Of a stretch of DNA of 64,000 bases, positions 25,996 through 34,940 are shown piece after piece; the first letter of the stretch is position 1, and each line of letters begins with the position of its first letter. The DNA is from Bradyrhizobium agreste (lineage in GTDB: Bacteria > Pseudomonadota > Alphaproteobacteria > Rhizobiales > Xanthobacteraceae), in assembly GCF_016031625.1 (NCBI RefSeq), contig NZ_JACCHP010000001.1, forward strand, positions 558,001 through 622,000. Reading direction: 5' to 3'. The notes under the pieces are model-generated. The model did no database searches. It worked only from the letters and a program-made list of their open reading frames with translations, and was not told where the DNA came from. The position numbers were made by a program, and so were the translations under genes.

Positions 25996-26472
25996 CTAAA
26001 GCTTCCGATAAGTCACATGCGCCGTGGCGAACGGGATGCCTGCACGCCCGGCACTTCCGCGAACGATGCAGGCGCGATCATCGATCGCATAGAACCAGTC
26101 ATCGAAGTTCAGCTTGAACGACTTGCCATCGCCTTGGGGCGTGTCGCGCGTGTACTTCCAATGGAGAGCACAACCGGCCTGCTCGCCGGTGGCTTCACCT
26201 TCCAGGCGGTTTTCATGGCCGGTGTATTGGCCTTCGCTCGTCTTGTGAATGGTCCAGCGCAGCGTGTCGCTATGGCCATCATCGAAGGTGTAGGTTTCGG
26301 TCAGCACGACAGTGTCGGTGTCCGCGTCCAACTCGCCATGAGCAGCAATCGTCGCTCGCTTCAGAAGCCCACCGACGAGGCTCTCAACCACCGCCCATCC
26401 TTCAAAGCGACCAACGAAGAACTGCTCCGGGAGAAACACCGGCGTGGTGCCAGCGAATGCATCAATGGCCAT
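25996..26472 (-). CDS. DUF3833-family protein
   Basis: 158 residues from ATG 26472; the longer frame upstream is rich in Arg/Ser and unlike the family. The pattern FFVGRFEGWAVVESLVGG, YTFDDGHSDTLRWTIHKTSEGQYTG, EATGEQAGCALHWKYT and LNFDDWFYAIDDR fits DUF3833, a beta-barrel-like fold of unknown function. Usual members are lipoproteins of about 180 residues; this one lacks a visible lipobox or signal peptide. It is followed immediately by the membrane protein gene on the same strand. Confidence 0.72.
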   Translation of the reverse strand: MAIDAFAGTTPVFLPEQFFVGRFEGWAVVESLVGGLLKRATIAAHGELDADTDTVVLTETYTFDDGHSDTLRWTIHKTSEGQYTGHENRLEGEATGEQAGCALHWKYTRDTPQGDGKSFKLNFDDWFYAIDDRACIVRGSAGRAGIPFATAHVTYRKL

Positions 26473-26611
26473 GCCGAGACCTCCGAACCGATGGCGACAT
26501 AAGTCGCCTCGCGGTACCGAGTTCCTCCAGGGGGAAACCGGCTCAGCTCCGCGGAGTGCTTGCAGCGCAGGCAAACCCCGCGCCGATACCTCGCATTCTC
26601 CACAGCCCACC

Positions 26612-26972
26612 GGAACACGTGGACACGCCCAGCCCTGCCGTTTGGGAATCCCTGCTCCGTGCTAACGCGCGGAACGATTTGGCGCGGGCACGGATTCGTC
26701 CCGCAGGAGCGATCTCGAATGCTGATGACGAAGCAACGCCGGCCGGCGATCCGGACCTTACGGGGCTGGGCCATCCACGTGCTGCAGGAGGCCGGCGCGA
26801 TCTGCGAGTGCGAGGAGCATGGCTGGGCCAAGGATCGTGCTGACCCGCACGCGCGCCATCGCGCGGTCGAGCTTGCGCGCCAGGATCCGCCGGACGGCAT
26901 CTCCGCCGATCAGGCCGTCGCGGAGATCAACGATGTCCTCGATTCGATCGGCGATACCTGTCCGGAGTGCCC
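26612..26972 (+). repeat. Duplicated segment, copy 2
   Basis: Second copy of the segment at 16888-17246, same orientation, starting GGAACACGTGGACA and ending TGTCCGGAGTGCCC. Differences are scattered substitutions and one or two codon-sized changes, so the duplication is not brand new. Confidence 0.75.
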
Positions 26973-26988
26973 TGACGAGGGCCTTTGA
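26719..26988 (+). CDS. Small conserved Cys-containing protein, paralogue 2 (89 aa)
   Basis: Start at ATG 26719, the position matching the paralogue at 16996. It is nearly identical: RTLRGWAIHVLQEA, ICECEEHGWAKDRADP and a C-terminal CPECPDEG. The extra residue comes from an alanine-valine step in QAVAEINDVL. The conservation over the coding part, with mainly conservative changes (R/K, E/Q, N/D), suggests both copies are maintained. Function unknown; the cysteine pairs may bind a metal. Confidence 0.65.
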   Translation: MLMTKQRRPAIRTLRGWAIHVLQEAGAICECEEHGWAKDRADPHARHRAVELARQDPPDGISADQAVAEINDVLDSIGDTCPECPDEGL

Positions 26989-27073
26989 GCCCTGCGGCAA
27001 GGACCTTCGCGTATCAGGCGGCATAAGGCGTGTTCCTGGCCATGTGGCGATCCGTCCGGGGTCACCGGATGCT

Positions 27074-28018
27074 TCATGCCGATTTCCGCCGCGCCCCGGC
27101 CGCCGGCTTCTTCGCGGACGTTTCCTTGGCCGCTGCCGCCTTCTTGCCCGCGATCGGCATCAGCATCTCCTTCTGGCCGGCCGCCGCCTTCCTCGGCTTC
27201 TTCGCCGGCTTGTCCGCCTTCGCGGGCGCGGCCTCCTTTCCGGCCTCCTTGCCGACGCTGCGGCGCAGCGCCTCCATGAGGTCGACGACGTTCTCGCCCT
27301 TCGGCCGCTCCTTCGGCCGGATGACCTTGCCGGCGCGCTTTTCGTTGATCAGCGCGATCAGCGCGGTCTCGTAATGGTCCTCGAACTTCTCAGGCTGGAA
27401 GCGTCCGGCCTTCTGGTTGACGATGTGCCTGGCGAGATCGAGCATGTCCTTGGTGACCTTCACGTCCTGGATCTCGTCAAAGTATTCCTGCTCGCTGCGC
27501 ACCTCGTAGGGGTAGCGCAGGAGGGTCCCGACCAGGCCCTTGTCCATCGGCTCCAGCGCGATGATGTGCTCGCGGTTGGTCAGCACCACGCGCCCGATCG
27601 CGACCTTGTCCATCTCGCGGATGGTCTCGCGGATCACCGCGAAGGCGTCGTGGCCGACCTTGCCGTCGGGCCGGATGTAATAGGGGCGGATCAGATAGCG
27701 CGGGTCGATGTCGGACCTGTCGACGAACTCGTCGATCTCGATGGTGCGCGTGGATTCCAGCGCGATCTCCTCGAGCTCTTCCTTGGATACCTCGATGTAC
27801 TGGCCCTTCTCGAGCTCGTAGCCCTTGACGATGTCCTCGTTCGGCACCTCGTCGCCGGTGTCGGCATCGACTTTCACGTATTTGATGCGGTGGCCGGTCT
27901 GCCGGTTGAGCTGGTTGAACGAGATCTTCTCGCTCTCGGACGTGGCCGGATAGAGCGCCACGGGGCAGGTGACGAGGGACAGTCTCAGGAAGCCTTTCCA
28001 ATTGGCGCGCGGGGCCAT
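27074..28018 (-). CDS. ku: Ku protein, non-homologous end joining
   Basis: 314 residues. The bacterial Ku core is recognisable: WKGFLRLSLVTCPVALYPA, ISFNQLNRQTGHRIKY, FVDRSDIDPRYLIRPYYI, REHIIALEPMDKGLVGTLLRYPYE and MLDLARHIV. A lysine/alanine-rich C-terminal tail (AKKPRKAAAGQ, GARRKSA) binds DNA and recruits LigD. It should form a homodimer ring on double-strand ends. No ligD is in the window. It is adjacent to, and transcribed toward, the duplicated small gene. Confidence 0.95.
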   Translation of the reverse strand: MAPRANWKGFLRLSLVTCPVALYPATSESEKISFNQLNRQTGHRIKYVKVDADTGDEVPNEDIVKGYELEKGQYIEVSKEELEEIALESTRTIEIDEFVDRSDIDPRYLIRPYYIRPDGKVGHDAFAVIRETIREMDKVAIGRVVLTNREHIIALEPMDKGLVGTLLRYPYEVRSEQEYFDEIQDVKVTKDMLDLARHIVNQKAGRFQPEKFEDHYETALIALINEKRAGKVIRPKERPKGENVVDLMEALRRSVGKEAGKEAAPAKADKPAKKPRKAAAGQKEMLMPIAGKKAAAAKETSAKKPAAGARRKSA

Positions 28019-28101
28019 TTACGCAGAACTCCGGTTCGAGGCGGCTTGGATTCAAGACGAACGGCGGCCCGGGGTTCCGACACCGGAGCGACAATCAAAA
28101 T

Positions 28102-28262
28102 GCCACCCGCCTCATCGCCTCCGCAGGCTCTGCCGCCTCCAGCCGCCCCGGCCGCCCCAGCAGGCACCCCTGCATCTCGTCGCAGCCTTCCTGGATGAGG
28201 AGAAACATCTGGGCCTCGGTCTCTCGATGCCTTCGGCCAAGACGGGGACGCCGAGGCCGGGA
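28102..28262 (-). pseudogene. Fragment of an EAL-domain gene 3' end
   Basis: The minus-strand sequence matches the last 160 bases or so of the GGDEF-EAL gene that ends at 29834 (shared runs such as CTGCATCTCGTCGCAGCCTT and ATCTGGGCCTCGGTCTC), with small insertions that break the frame. It corresponds to the C-terminal EAL residues and has no upstream part. It is a remnant of a duplication; the two copies enclose the DNA-binding protein and membrane protein genes. No other gene is seen between Ku and 28353. Confidence 0.7.
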
Positions 28263-28352
28263 TTACGGTGACCGTGCTGGACCATCCAAAGTTTCAGATA
28301 TTGCAGTTAGCTGCGTCAGCCCCTACATTGGTCCGGAAGGAAAATCCGTTCC

Positions 28353-29123
28353 ATGACCTCCCAAGTGCTGCAGTTCGTAGAGCTATCTGTCCAGGACCGC
28401 AAAGCGGCCAAGGCTTTCGACAAGCTCGGCAGGGGCGATCAAGTCGAGGTCCGGGTCCGTCGCAAGTCGGGCAGGAATCAGGTGTTCACGCTACCGCCAA
28501 AGGCCGCGGCGCTGCTTGAGACGGCACTTGACCATCTTCTCCAGGGAGAGCGTGTCGCCATCCTCGCCGAAGATAAAGAGCTCAGTCCGAACCACGCGGC
28601 AGATATTTTGGGAATCTCCCGACCGCTGGTCGTGCACCGGATGGACCTCGGGGACCTGCCATTCCGATATGTCGGCAAGCACCGCCGCACGAAGCTGAAG
28701 GACGTGTTGGCGCTGAAGTCGCGGATCGACGCCCAGCGGGCGACTATGGAGGCAGTCGCCGAGGACCTCGGGCGGCGACATGGCGTAAGCGGGACGAAGA
28801 AATCGAGGAGCGTCGGACGCTCTTCAAACCGTGCCTCCAAGCCAAGGGACGTCGATCAACTCGTTCTCGGTACAATCAACGCTCCGTACCGCCGGAAGAT
28901 CAATTCGACTGATCTTGTGGCTCGCCTCACATCGAGAGAGTGGCAAAATTGGATCGCACATGTCGTCACATTCTTCACGGAAGTACGACCTGAACTGGTT
29001 CTGCAATTCGCTCGGCTTCACGCGATTCCCGTTCGAGATTTGGTCGCCGCCTATCACGCGATGACGTCGGCAACAGGCGAAACCAATCCTACACTGGAGC
29101 GCGCATTTGAGCGGCTGGCGTAA
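28353..29123 (+). CDS. Excisionase/antitoxin-like DNA-binding protein
   Basis: 256 residues. The N-terminal 140 residues resemble the antitoxin that normally precedes PIN-domain toxins: a beta-rich part (DQVEVRVRRKSGRNQVFTLPP), then an excisionase-type helix-turn-helix (LSPNHAADILGISRPLVVHRMDLGDLPFR, ending with KLKDVLALK). The last 100 residues (AYHAMTSATGETNPTLE) are unlike known antitoxins, and no toxin gene follows; the next gene encodes a membrane protein. Either the toxin was replaced or the gene acts alone as a regulator. It lies between the two EAL copies, which suggests insertion. Confidence 0.65.
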   Translation: MTSQVLQFVELSVQDRKAAKAFDKLGRGDQVEVRVRRKSGRNQVFTLPPKAAALLETALDHLLQGERVAILAEDKELSPNHAADILGISRPLVVHRMDLGDLPFRYVGKHRRTKLKDVLALKSRIDAQRATMEAVAEDLGRRHGVSGTKKSRSVGRSSNRASKPRDVDQLVLGTINAPYRRKINSTDLVARLTSREWQNWIAHVVTFFTEVRPELVLQFARLHAIPVRDLVAAYHAMTSATGETNPTLERAFERLA

Positions 29124-29143
29124 ATTACTTGGTCGAGCGCTGG

Positions 29144-29764
29144 ATGGTGCGCAAAACGGATGTGAACGTCTTTGGTAAACTTGAGAACTATGACCTCGTT
29201 CGCTCAAGCTCCTCCGAAGAAAAGGACCGCACGCTGCGGTGGCTGCCCTTCGTTGCCGCAATTGCCGCAGTCATGACTGCAGCTCCCTTTGCGTGGGATA
29301 AGAGCCTTCGCACCTTTCTCGTTCTCATCTCGCTCTACTTGCCAGCGGTAGCCTTGGTTTGCATCGGCCTCTGCATCTGGGCAGTCGTCGAGAGGAAGTC
29401 ATCCCGCGCGCGCTCGATCGTGATCTCGCTTGCGGTGATGCTCACGCTGATCGGCGGGACATTCTGGGCACTGCCGCAAGTGAAGGATGAACTTCGGTTC
29501 TTAGCTTGGTCGCACACGCACGGCGACGCGATAGAAGGGTGGTTCGCAGACAAAGACGCGGTCGTGCTGGATTGGGAAAGCTGGGGCATGGTAGGTATGG
29601 AAAATAACGCTTACCTCGTCTCGAACCCAAGCGATACTCTTGCTGAGGACGGTGGAGCTTCGGAGTGGCTCCGTCACGTCGGATCGAGCTGCGAAATCGT
29701 TGCTTCCAAACGGATGCGTCGTGGAATCTTTATCGTCACGACTTATAATTGTCCGCTCCGATGA
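29144..29764 (+). CDS. Hypothetical membrane protein
   Basis: 206 residues from ATG 29144 (a TTG at 29129 is possible). There are three hydrophobic segments in the first half (LPFVAAIAAVMTAAPFA, FLVLISLYLPAVALVCIGLCIW, IVISLAVMLTLIGGTFWAL), followed by a soluble domain of about 110 residues with one cysteine pair (SSCEIVA, TYNCP). The family is not recognised. It follows the antitoxin-like gene by 20 bases on the same strand and may be cotranscribed. Confidence 0.55.
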   Translation: MVRKTDVNVFGKLENYDLVRSSSSEEKDRTLRWLPFVAAIAAVMTAAPFAWDKSLRTFLVLISLYLPAVALVCIGLCIWAVVERKSSRARSIVISLAVMLTLIGGTFWALPQVKDELRFLAWSHTHGDAIEGWFADKDAVVLDWESWGMVGMENNAYLVSNPSDTLAEDGGASEWLRHVGSSCEIVASKRMRRGIFIVTTYNCPLR

Positions 29765-29833
29765 CGCGCTCAACTGCGGTTCTCCTCACCTCCTAGAACC
29801 AAGGTCGATTGAACTCCAATCCGCGTGCATCGC

Positions 29834-32800
29834 TCAGGACGCCGCCCGCCTCACCGCCCTCTCCACCTTCTCCGCCTCCAGCCGCCGCGGCCGGCCGAGC
29901 AGATAGCCCTGCATCTCGTCGCAGCCTTCCTGGACGAGCAGCGCCATCTGGGCCTCGGTCTCGATGCCTTCGGCAAGGACGGGGACGCCGAGGCCGTGGG
30001 CGAGGCCGATCACGGCACGGACGATGGCGAGCGAGCGCTCGCTCTGGCCGAGGGCGGCGACGAAGGAGCGGTCGAGCTTGATGCGGTCGAGCGGGAATGC
30101 TTCGAGATAGGACAGCGACGAATAGCCCGTTCCGAAATCGTCGAGCGCGATCAGGATGCCCAAGGACTTGAGCGATTGCATCGTCCGCTTGGCGCGCGGC
30201 ACGTTCTCGATCAGGACGCCCTCGGTGATTTCGAGCTCGAGACGGCCGGCCGGCAGCCCGCTGTCCCGCAGCGCGCGGCGGACCTGCGCATCGAGGTTTT
30301 CGCGCCGGAACTGGGCCGCAGAGACATTGACGGCGACCCGAAGCGGCCGATCCCACGACGCCGCCTCGCGGCACGCCTCCATCAGCACCCAATCGTCGAT
30401 CTGCGCAATGGCGCCGCTTTGCTCCGCGACCGGGATGAACTCGCCAGGAGGAATGACGCCGCGCACCGGATGGCGCCAGCGCACCAGCGCCTCGTAGCCC
30501 ATCAGCGTGCCGTCGCGATGATGCTGCGGCTGATACTCGAGATAGAGCTCGCCGCGCTCCACGGCGAGGCGCAGATCGTGCTCCAGCGCACGGCGGTCGC
30601 GCAGCTGCTGGTCCATCGCGCTGGTGAACAGGCGGATGGCTCCCCTGCCCTCGTGCTTGGCATGATAGAGCGCGGCATCGGCGTTCGCCAGCAGCGACAC
30701 GGCGTTGTCCCCATCGCGCGGATAGAGCGCAACGCCGACACAGAGGTCGATCTTCAGCGCGTGCCCCGCGACCTCGATCGGACGCTCGAATTGCGCCCGC
30801 ATGCGCGTGGCGAGCAGCTCGGCGGTGGCGGGCAGCGGCAGCTCATCGGTGATGCCGATGAACTCGTCACCGCCGACGCGCTCCACGTAAGCTCCGTGCG
30901 CGGCGTCCTGCAGGCGGCGCGAGGCTTCGCGCAGCACGGCGTCGCCGACGGCATGACCGAAACGGTCGTTGATCGCCTTGAAGTGGTCGAGATCGATGCA
31001 GAGCACCGCGAAGGCGCCGTCCGTGATCTCCGCGCGTTCGATGGCGTCGCCGAGATGCTGGCCCAGCGCGGCCCTGTTGGGCAGCTCCGTGAGCGCGTCG
31101 TGGCCCGCCAGATAGCTCACCCGCTGTTGCGCCCGATTGCGTTCCGTGACGTCGAAGGCGACGCAGACATGGGCCGGGCGGCTCTCATAGACCAGCGGCC
31201 GGGACTCGATCGCGACCTGGATCGCCTCGCCGTCGGCGGTCCTGTGCAATTCGTAGTCCTGCTCGGCGTCCGCCCGCTCGCCGCATTCGAGCTGGCGTTC
31301 GGACATCGCGAGCAGGTCCTGCCGGGAATAGCCGTATTGCCGGCACATCGCGCCATTGACGGCGATGAGACGCCGCTGCTTCGCGTCGACCACCCACATC
31401 GGCAGCGGGTTCTCCTCGAACAGCAGGCGGAACGAGGCCTCGCGGCGCTTGAGGTCGGTGATGTCGATGCGGACGCCGATGCTGCCGCCGTCGCTGGTGC
31501 GCCGTTCCTCGACGCGAATCCAGCGGTCACCCGCCAGATGCTGCTCGTGCGAATCATGCGGCAGCGCGTGGTGCGCGAGGCGCTCGGCGAGCCACTCCGC
31601 CTCACGCCCCGCAGCATCAGGATATTGTCCCGCGGCAAGGCCGGTTCGAAGCATGGTTTCGAACGGCGTGCCGGCGGCGAGGGCTTCCCGGCTGGCACTG
31701 TAGAATTCGGCGTATTGGCGATTCCACAGGACCAGGCGGTCGTCCTTGTCGAATACGGCAAGTCCTTCGGGGACGACGTCGAGGGCTTCGGTCAGATGGG
31801 TGTGCGCAGCGCGGGCGGCGGCTTCGGCCTGCTCGGCCGCGATCTTGGCTCTCGCAAGCGCCATCTCGGTCCGATGACGCTCGGTGATGTCCTCGTGGGT
31901 GGCGACCCAGCCCTTTCCCTCCATCGGGCGATGCCGGATCCGCACGATCCGGCCGTTGGTCAATTCCACGGTGGTATCCGAACCGTTGGCGGTCACAGGA
32001 GCGCTGTTGCGCCAGGCCAGATAGTCCTGCTTCGACATCTTTGGCGCGCTGCCGGCCGAATAGCGAAGATCGACGATCTCGTTCAGCTTCATGCCGGGCC
32101 GGACCAGCTTCGGATCCAGATCATAGATCTCGAGATATTGCCTGTTGCAGACGATCAGGCGCTGATCGTCGTCGAAGAAGCAAAGGCCTTGGGACATGTT
32201 GTTGAGCGCCCTGTCGAAGCGCTCCGCAAAGGCCGTCGCGGTCTGCTCCGCGGCCCGCGCGCGCTCACCCTCCTCGGACAGCCGTCCGTGGGTCTCGACC
32301 AGCTTCACGAAGGAGCGGAAATTGGTGTTGATCATCCGGGCGAGCAGAGCGAGCAACACCAGGAGATTGATCCCGACCGAGACCAGCATTCCCTCGCCCG
32401 AGAGCAAAAGCAGCGTGCCGATCGGCACGCCGGCGATCAGCATCGCCAGCCGGGACGACGGCGGAAAGCTGCCGAGACAATAGGCCGTCCCGACGCAGCC
32501 CATGAACAGCAGCAGGGCGACCGACGCGCGCAGGCTGGGATCGACCGCCATGAACAGCCCCAGGATCCAGATCACGAAGCCGCAGCTGAGCACCACCGTG
32601 ACGAGACGAACCCTCGCGAGCTCTTGGTACGCTTCATTGGCGGTGAAATCGGCCTTCTTCAACCGGAACCACTGCGCTAGCCGAAGCAGACACGCCGCCA
32701 TGAGGGCGGTCGGCAAGGCAAATCGCAGCCACGTCGATACCGTGTCGGGGAGGACCAGCCCGATGCTGACACTGTTGACCAGAAGCATGGCGTAGAGAAC

Positions 32801-32911
32801 GGGCACCTGCTTGCGCAGGACCCGGAACTGCTCGACCAGCAGCGAACGGCCGAGCTGATCGCTCGTGTCGCCCACGGAGAAAGAGTCGCGAAGCCGCGCG
32901 AAGAAGCCCAT
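29834..32911 (-). CDS. PAS-containing GGDEF-EAL cyclic-di-GMP protein
   Basis: 1025 residues. The order seen is: N-terminal membrane segments (LRFALPTALMAACLL, LVTVVLSCGFVIWILGLFMA and others, about five, to residue 190), a coiled region, three PAS domains (about 230-560), GGDEF (about 600-760) and EAL (about 770-1020). Both output sites look intact: ERVGGDEFIGI for the diguanylate cyclase and GYEALVRW for the phosphodiesterase, with DDFGTGYSSLSYLEAFP later. It could make or break down c-di-GMP in response to a signal sensed by the membrane and PAS parts. The 3' end is duplicated at 28102. Confidence 0.92.
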   Translation of the reverse strand: MGFFARLRDSFSVGDTSDQLGRSLLVEQFRVLRKQVPVLYAMLLVNSVSIGLVLPDTVSTWLRFALPTALMAACLLRLAQWFRLKKADFTANEAYQELARVRLVTVVLSCGFVIWILGLFMAVDPSLRASVALLLFMGCVGTAYCLGSFPPSSRLAMLIAGVPIGTLLLLSGEGMLVSVGINLLVLLALLARMINTNFRSFVKLVETHGRLSEEGERARAAEQTATAFAERFDRALNNMSQGLCFFDDDQRLIVCNRQYLEIYDLDPKLVRPGMKLNEIVDLRYSAGSAPKMSKQDYLAWRNSAPVTANGSDTTVELTNGRIVRIRHRPMEGKGWVATHEDITERHRTEMALARAKIAAEQAEAAARAAHTHLTEALDVVPEGLAVFDKDDRLVLWNRQYAEFYSASREALAAGTPFETMLRTGLAAGQYPDAAGREAEWLAERLAHHALPHDSHEQHLAGDRWIRVEERRTSDGGSIGVRIDITDLKRREASFRLLFEENPLPMWVVDAKQRRLIAVNGAMCRQYGYSRQDLLAMSERQLECGERADAEQDYELHRTADGEAIQVAIESRPLVYESRPAHVCVAFDVTERNRAQQRVSYLAGHDALTELPNRAALGQHLGDAIERAEITDGAFAVLCIDLDHFKAINDRFGHAVGDAVLREASRRLQDAAHGAYVERVGGDEFIGITDELPLPATAELLATRMRAQFERPIEVAGHALKIDLCVGVALYPRDGDNAVSLLANADAALYHAKHEGRGAIRLFTSAMDQQLRDRRALEHDLRLAVERGELYLEYQPQHHRDGTLMGYEALVRWRHPVRGVIPPGEFIPVAEQSGAIAQIDDWVLMEACREAASWDRPLRVAVNVSAAQFRRENLDAQVRRALRDSGLPAGRLELEITEGVLIENVPRAKRTMQSLKSLGILIALDDFGTGYSSLSYLEAFPLDRIKLDRSFVAALGQSERSLAIVRAVIGLAHGLGVPVLAEGIETEAQMALLVQEGCDEMQGYLLGRPRRLEAEKVERAVRRAAS

Positions 32912-33171
32912 CGGATTTGTCCCAGCCGCGTGAAGGCTAGGGCAGCAGTGGCGAAGGACCCGTAAAGGCGCTTGGTGTTTTTACGTTTAACGGAATGTTG
33001 GATACACGAGGGCGGTCGTCGGTTCCCGAGTCGAAACCCATGCTCGGGGCCGGGCAAGAGCCGGCCGGTCGAATGCGCCCCCAACGGCGAGCGTGTCACG
33101 ATTGAGCCGGCAGGCGAAGGCAAGCTGTTCGCGCGGTGCGACGGCCGTCTGCAGGCGATGGTCCCGCCTGA
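32912..33171. other. Intergenic, upstream of the GGDEF-EAL gene
   Basis: No convincing gene. A + strand frame across it ends in an acidic/hydrophobic segment, but it lacks a good start. It probably holds the promoter of the GGDEF-EAL gene. Confidence 0.4.
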
Positions 33172-33498
33172 CTATGTTCCAGGCGGCCGATAGCCGATGG
33201 CTTGCGTACGGCCAAGGGCCTCCAGGGTCTCCTCGACGGTGAGCAGCGGCGTCGTCTCGAATTTCGACAACGCGCCACCGCCGCCGATCGCAATTGCGAC
33301 GGCAGCCATCGAGACGTTGTCGGGCGCCTCCCAGAGATTGTAGCCGTCGTACGCTCCGAATGCGTACCAAAAGCCGTGTAGCTTGCCGCCGACCGATTCG
33401 ATGTACTTGCGTGCAGCTTCGCGGCGGTCCTCCGGGTTTTTCATCAATCGACCCCAGGTCTCCGGCGTGTAGCTAAAGCGCGTCAAATAGAGAGCCAT
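33172..33498 (-). CDS. GYD-domain protein
   Basis: 108 residues from ATG 33498. The family features are the start MALYLTRFSYTPETWGRL, KLHGFWYAFGAYDGYNLWEAPD (the region named GYD) and AVAIAIGGGGAL. It is a small ferredoxin-fold protein of unknown function, common as a single gene in rhizobia. No operon partner. Confidence 0.85.
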   Translation of the reverse strand: MALYLTRFSYTPETWGRLMKNPEDRREAARKYIESVGGKLHGFWYAFGAYDGYNLWEAPDNVSMAAVAIAIGGGGALSKFETTPLLTVEETLEALGRTQAIGYRPPGT

Positions 33499-33656
33499 GG
33501 CCAAAATCCTCCCTTCATCACGATATCAATGATATCGGGCGGCGGCGCCTCGCGCAGGTGGCGCAGGGTCGCACGCCGTCGCAGCTGAGCCAGTTGGAGC
33601 GCGCAATCGGCCATAGCATCATAGCGCCACGGCAAAGCAATATTGCCCACCTTCAT
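33483..33656 (-). other. Short ORF in a probable dispersed repeat
   Basis: 57 codons starting MKVGNIALPWRYDAMADCAL. Short frames with the string VGNIA-PWRYD are, as I recall, found many times in Bradyrhizobium-type genomes, so this is more likely the signature of a repeated DNA element than a gene. It overlaps the start of the GYD gene by 16 bases. Confidence 0.35.
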
Positions 33657-33673
33657 CGGCCGTGGCTCCCCTT

Positions 33674-34469
33674 TCACCTCTCCAGCCGCCACAGCCTCCA
33701 CCGCTCCGGCACGCCCTTCAGCCTATGCATGCCGTGATCCCGCAAGTCCATCGCCGCCTGCGTCGTCATCAGCTCCTTCACCGCGCTCGACACCAGCACC
33801 TCACCGGCGCGCGCTTTCGCGGCAATGCGGGTGCCGATGTGGAAGGCGAGACCGACCATCTCGCCGCCGCTGATAGTGTATTCGCCGGCATGCAGGCCGA
33901 CGCGGATCTCGAGGCCGAGCGTGCGCACGGCTTGCTGGATCGCAGTGGCACAGGCGATGCCGGCGGCGGGCTTCTTGAACGTCGCCAGCACGCCGTCGCC
34001 GGTGGTCACAACCTCCTTGCCGCCGCACGTCTTCAGCTCCTTGCGAACCGCCGCGTAATAATGGCCCATCACCTTGGTCCAGCGCGCATCGCCGAGCTTC
34101 GCCTTCGCGGTGGAGCCGACGATGTCGACGATCAGGATGGTGGCGAGCGCCTGCTTGAGCTCTGGCTTGCGTGCGGCCGACGGCCGCCGGTTCGCGATCG
34201 GGCCGGTCAGCGGCTCATAGCGATGGGCTGCGGCGCCGCGCGATCGCGGCTTTGGTGTAGTCCTGCGCGCGCTGCGCACTGCCGCAACGAACGGTCTTCT
34301 CCTGCGGCAGACGCGACCAATAGACCTTGCGCGCGGCACCCGTGCCATGCACTTCGACGGCGCCCCATTTCAGGAACACCGCCGAGCCGACCCGTCTGAC
34401 GCACCACGCCTTCGACGTGTATCCGGAGACGTTCGACTGGTGGACACCGATGCGGAGGAATTTGGGCAT
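33674..34469 (-). pseudogene. Class III adenylate cyclase split by a frameshift
   Basis: The first frame (from ATG 34469, ends 34215) encodes 84 residues that look like a WGR-like domain (FLKWGAVEVHGTG, KVYWSRLP, DYTKAAIARRRS). The second frame (ends 33674) continues HRYEPLTGPIANRR and a complete cyclase domain: ILIVDIVGSTAKAKLGD with the first metal Asp, and VVTTGDGVLATF with the second. It has no start codon or Shine-Dalgarno of its own. The two read as one protein of about 260 residues if one base is corrected near 34,225. It may be a real mutation, a sequencing error or a recoding site; the catalytic part itself looks intact. Confidence 0.6.
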
Positions 34470-34623
34470 GCAGGCGCGGCCGAGGGAAGGACCGTTGGAC
34501 GATGTGCGGGAAGCCTATTCGGACAGTTCCGCATCGGCAATAGGCGCTGTCGCGCGATTCTCCGACCTGCCGATTGGCACTTTCTGCGGCAAGGCGCGTT
34601 GCGGTGTTTTCGAGGAGGCGCAG

Positions 34624-34830
34624 ATGACCAAGCCGAAGGCTGTCCACGCGCAAGATGCAAAGATCCCGACGCAAGCAGCGCTCAATCCCGGTGACGAAGC
34701 CCCACCCGGAACTGAGGGTACCGGCGACGACGTCTGTCCCGATTGTCACGGCAAGGGACGCATCGACGGGGCGCCTTGCGCCACCTGCGGCGGGAGCGGC
34801 ACCATCACGCGAGCGGTCGGCGGCGCCTGA
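34624..34830 (+). CDS. Small DnaJ-type zinc-finger protein (68 aa)
   Basis: The start ATG has GGAGG at good distance. After an unstructured N-terminus comes DVCPDCHGKGRIDGAPCATCGGSG, i.e. two CxxCxGxG-like modules as in the central domain of DnaJ. The fold binds one zinc ion. Related small proteins are scattered in rhizobia; their role is unknown, perhaps as chaperone helpers. Confidence 0.65.
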   Translation: MTKPKAVHAQDAKIPTQAALNPGDEAPPGTEGTGDDVCPDCHGKGRIDGAPCATCGGSGTITRAVGGA

Positions 34831-34940
34831 CGCTGCCTCGCTGGTCGGCGTGATACAGCGAGCTTTCGGCCACCCCATTGAATTTGGAACGACCACGCGT
34901 TCCCGCGCATTGGCCTTCGCCGGGTCTCACCACTCGGCAA

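Noticed and set aside
29825..32680. 951-codon open frame on the + strand
   Set aside because: It lies antisense to the GGDEF-EAL gene, whose domains are intact. The sequence is Arg/Ala/Glu/Gln/Asp-rich without motifs, typical of antisense frames in GC-rich DNA.
33483..33656. Short ORF starting MKVGNIALPWRYD as a gene
   Set aside because: Strings like this recur in related genomes as part of repeated DNA. Kept only as a low-confidence note.
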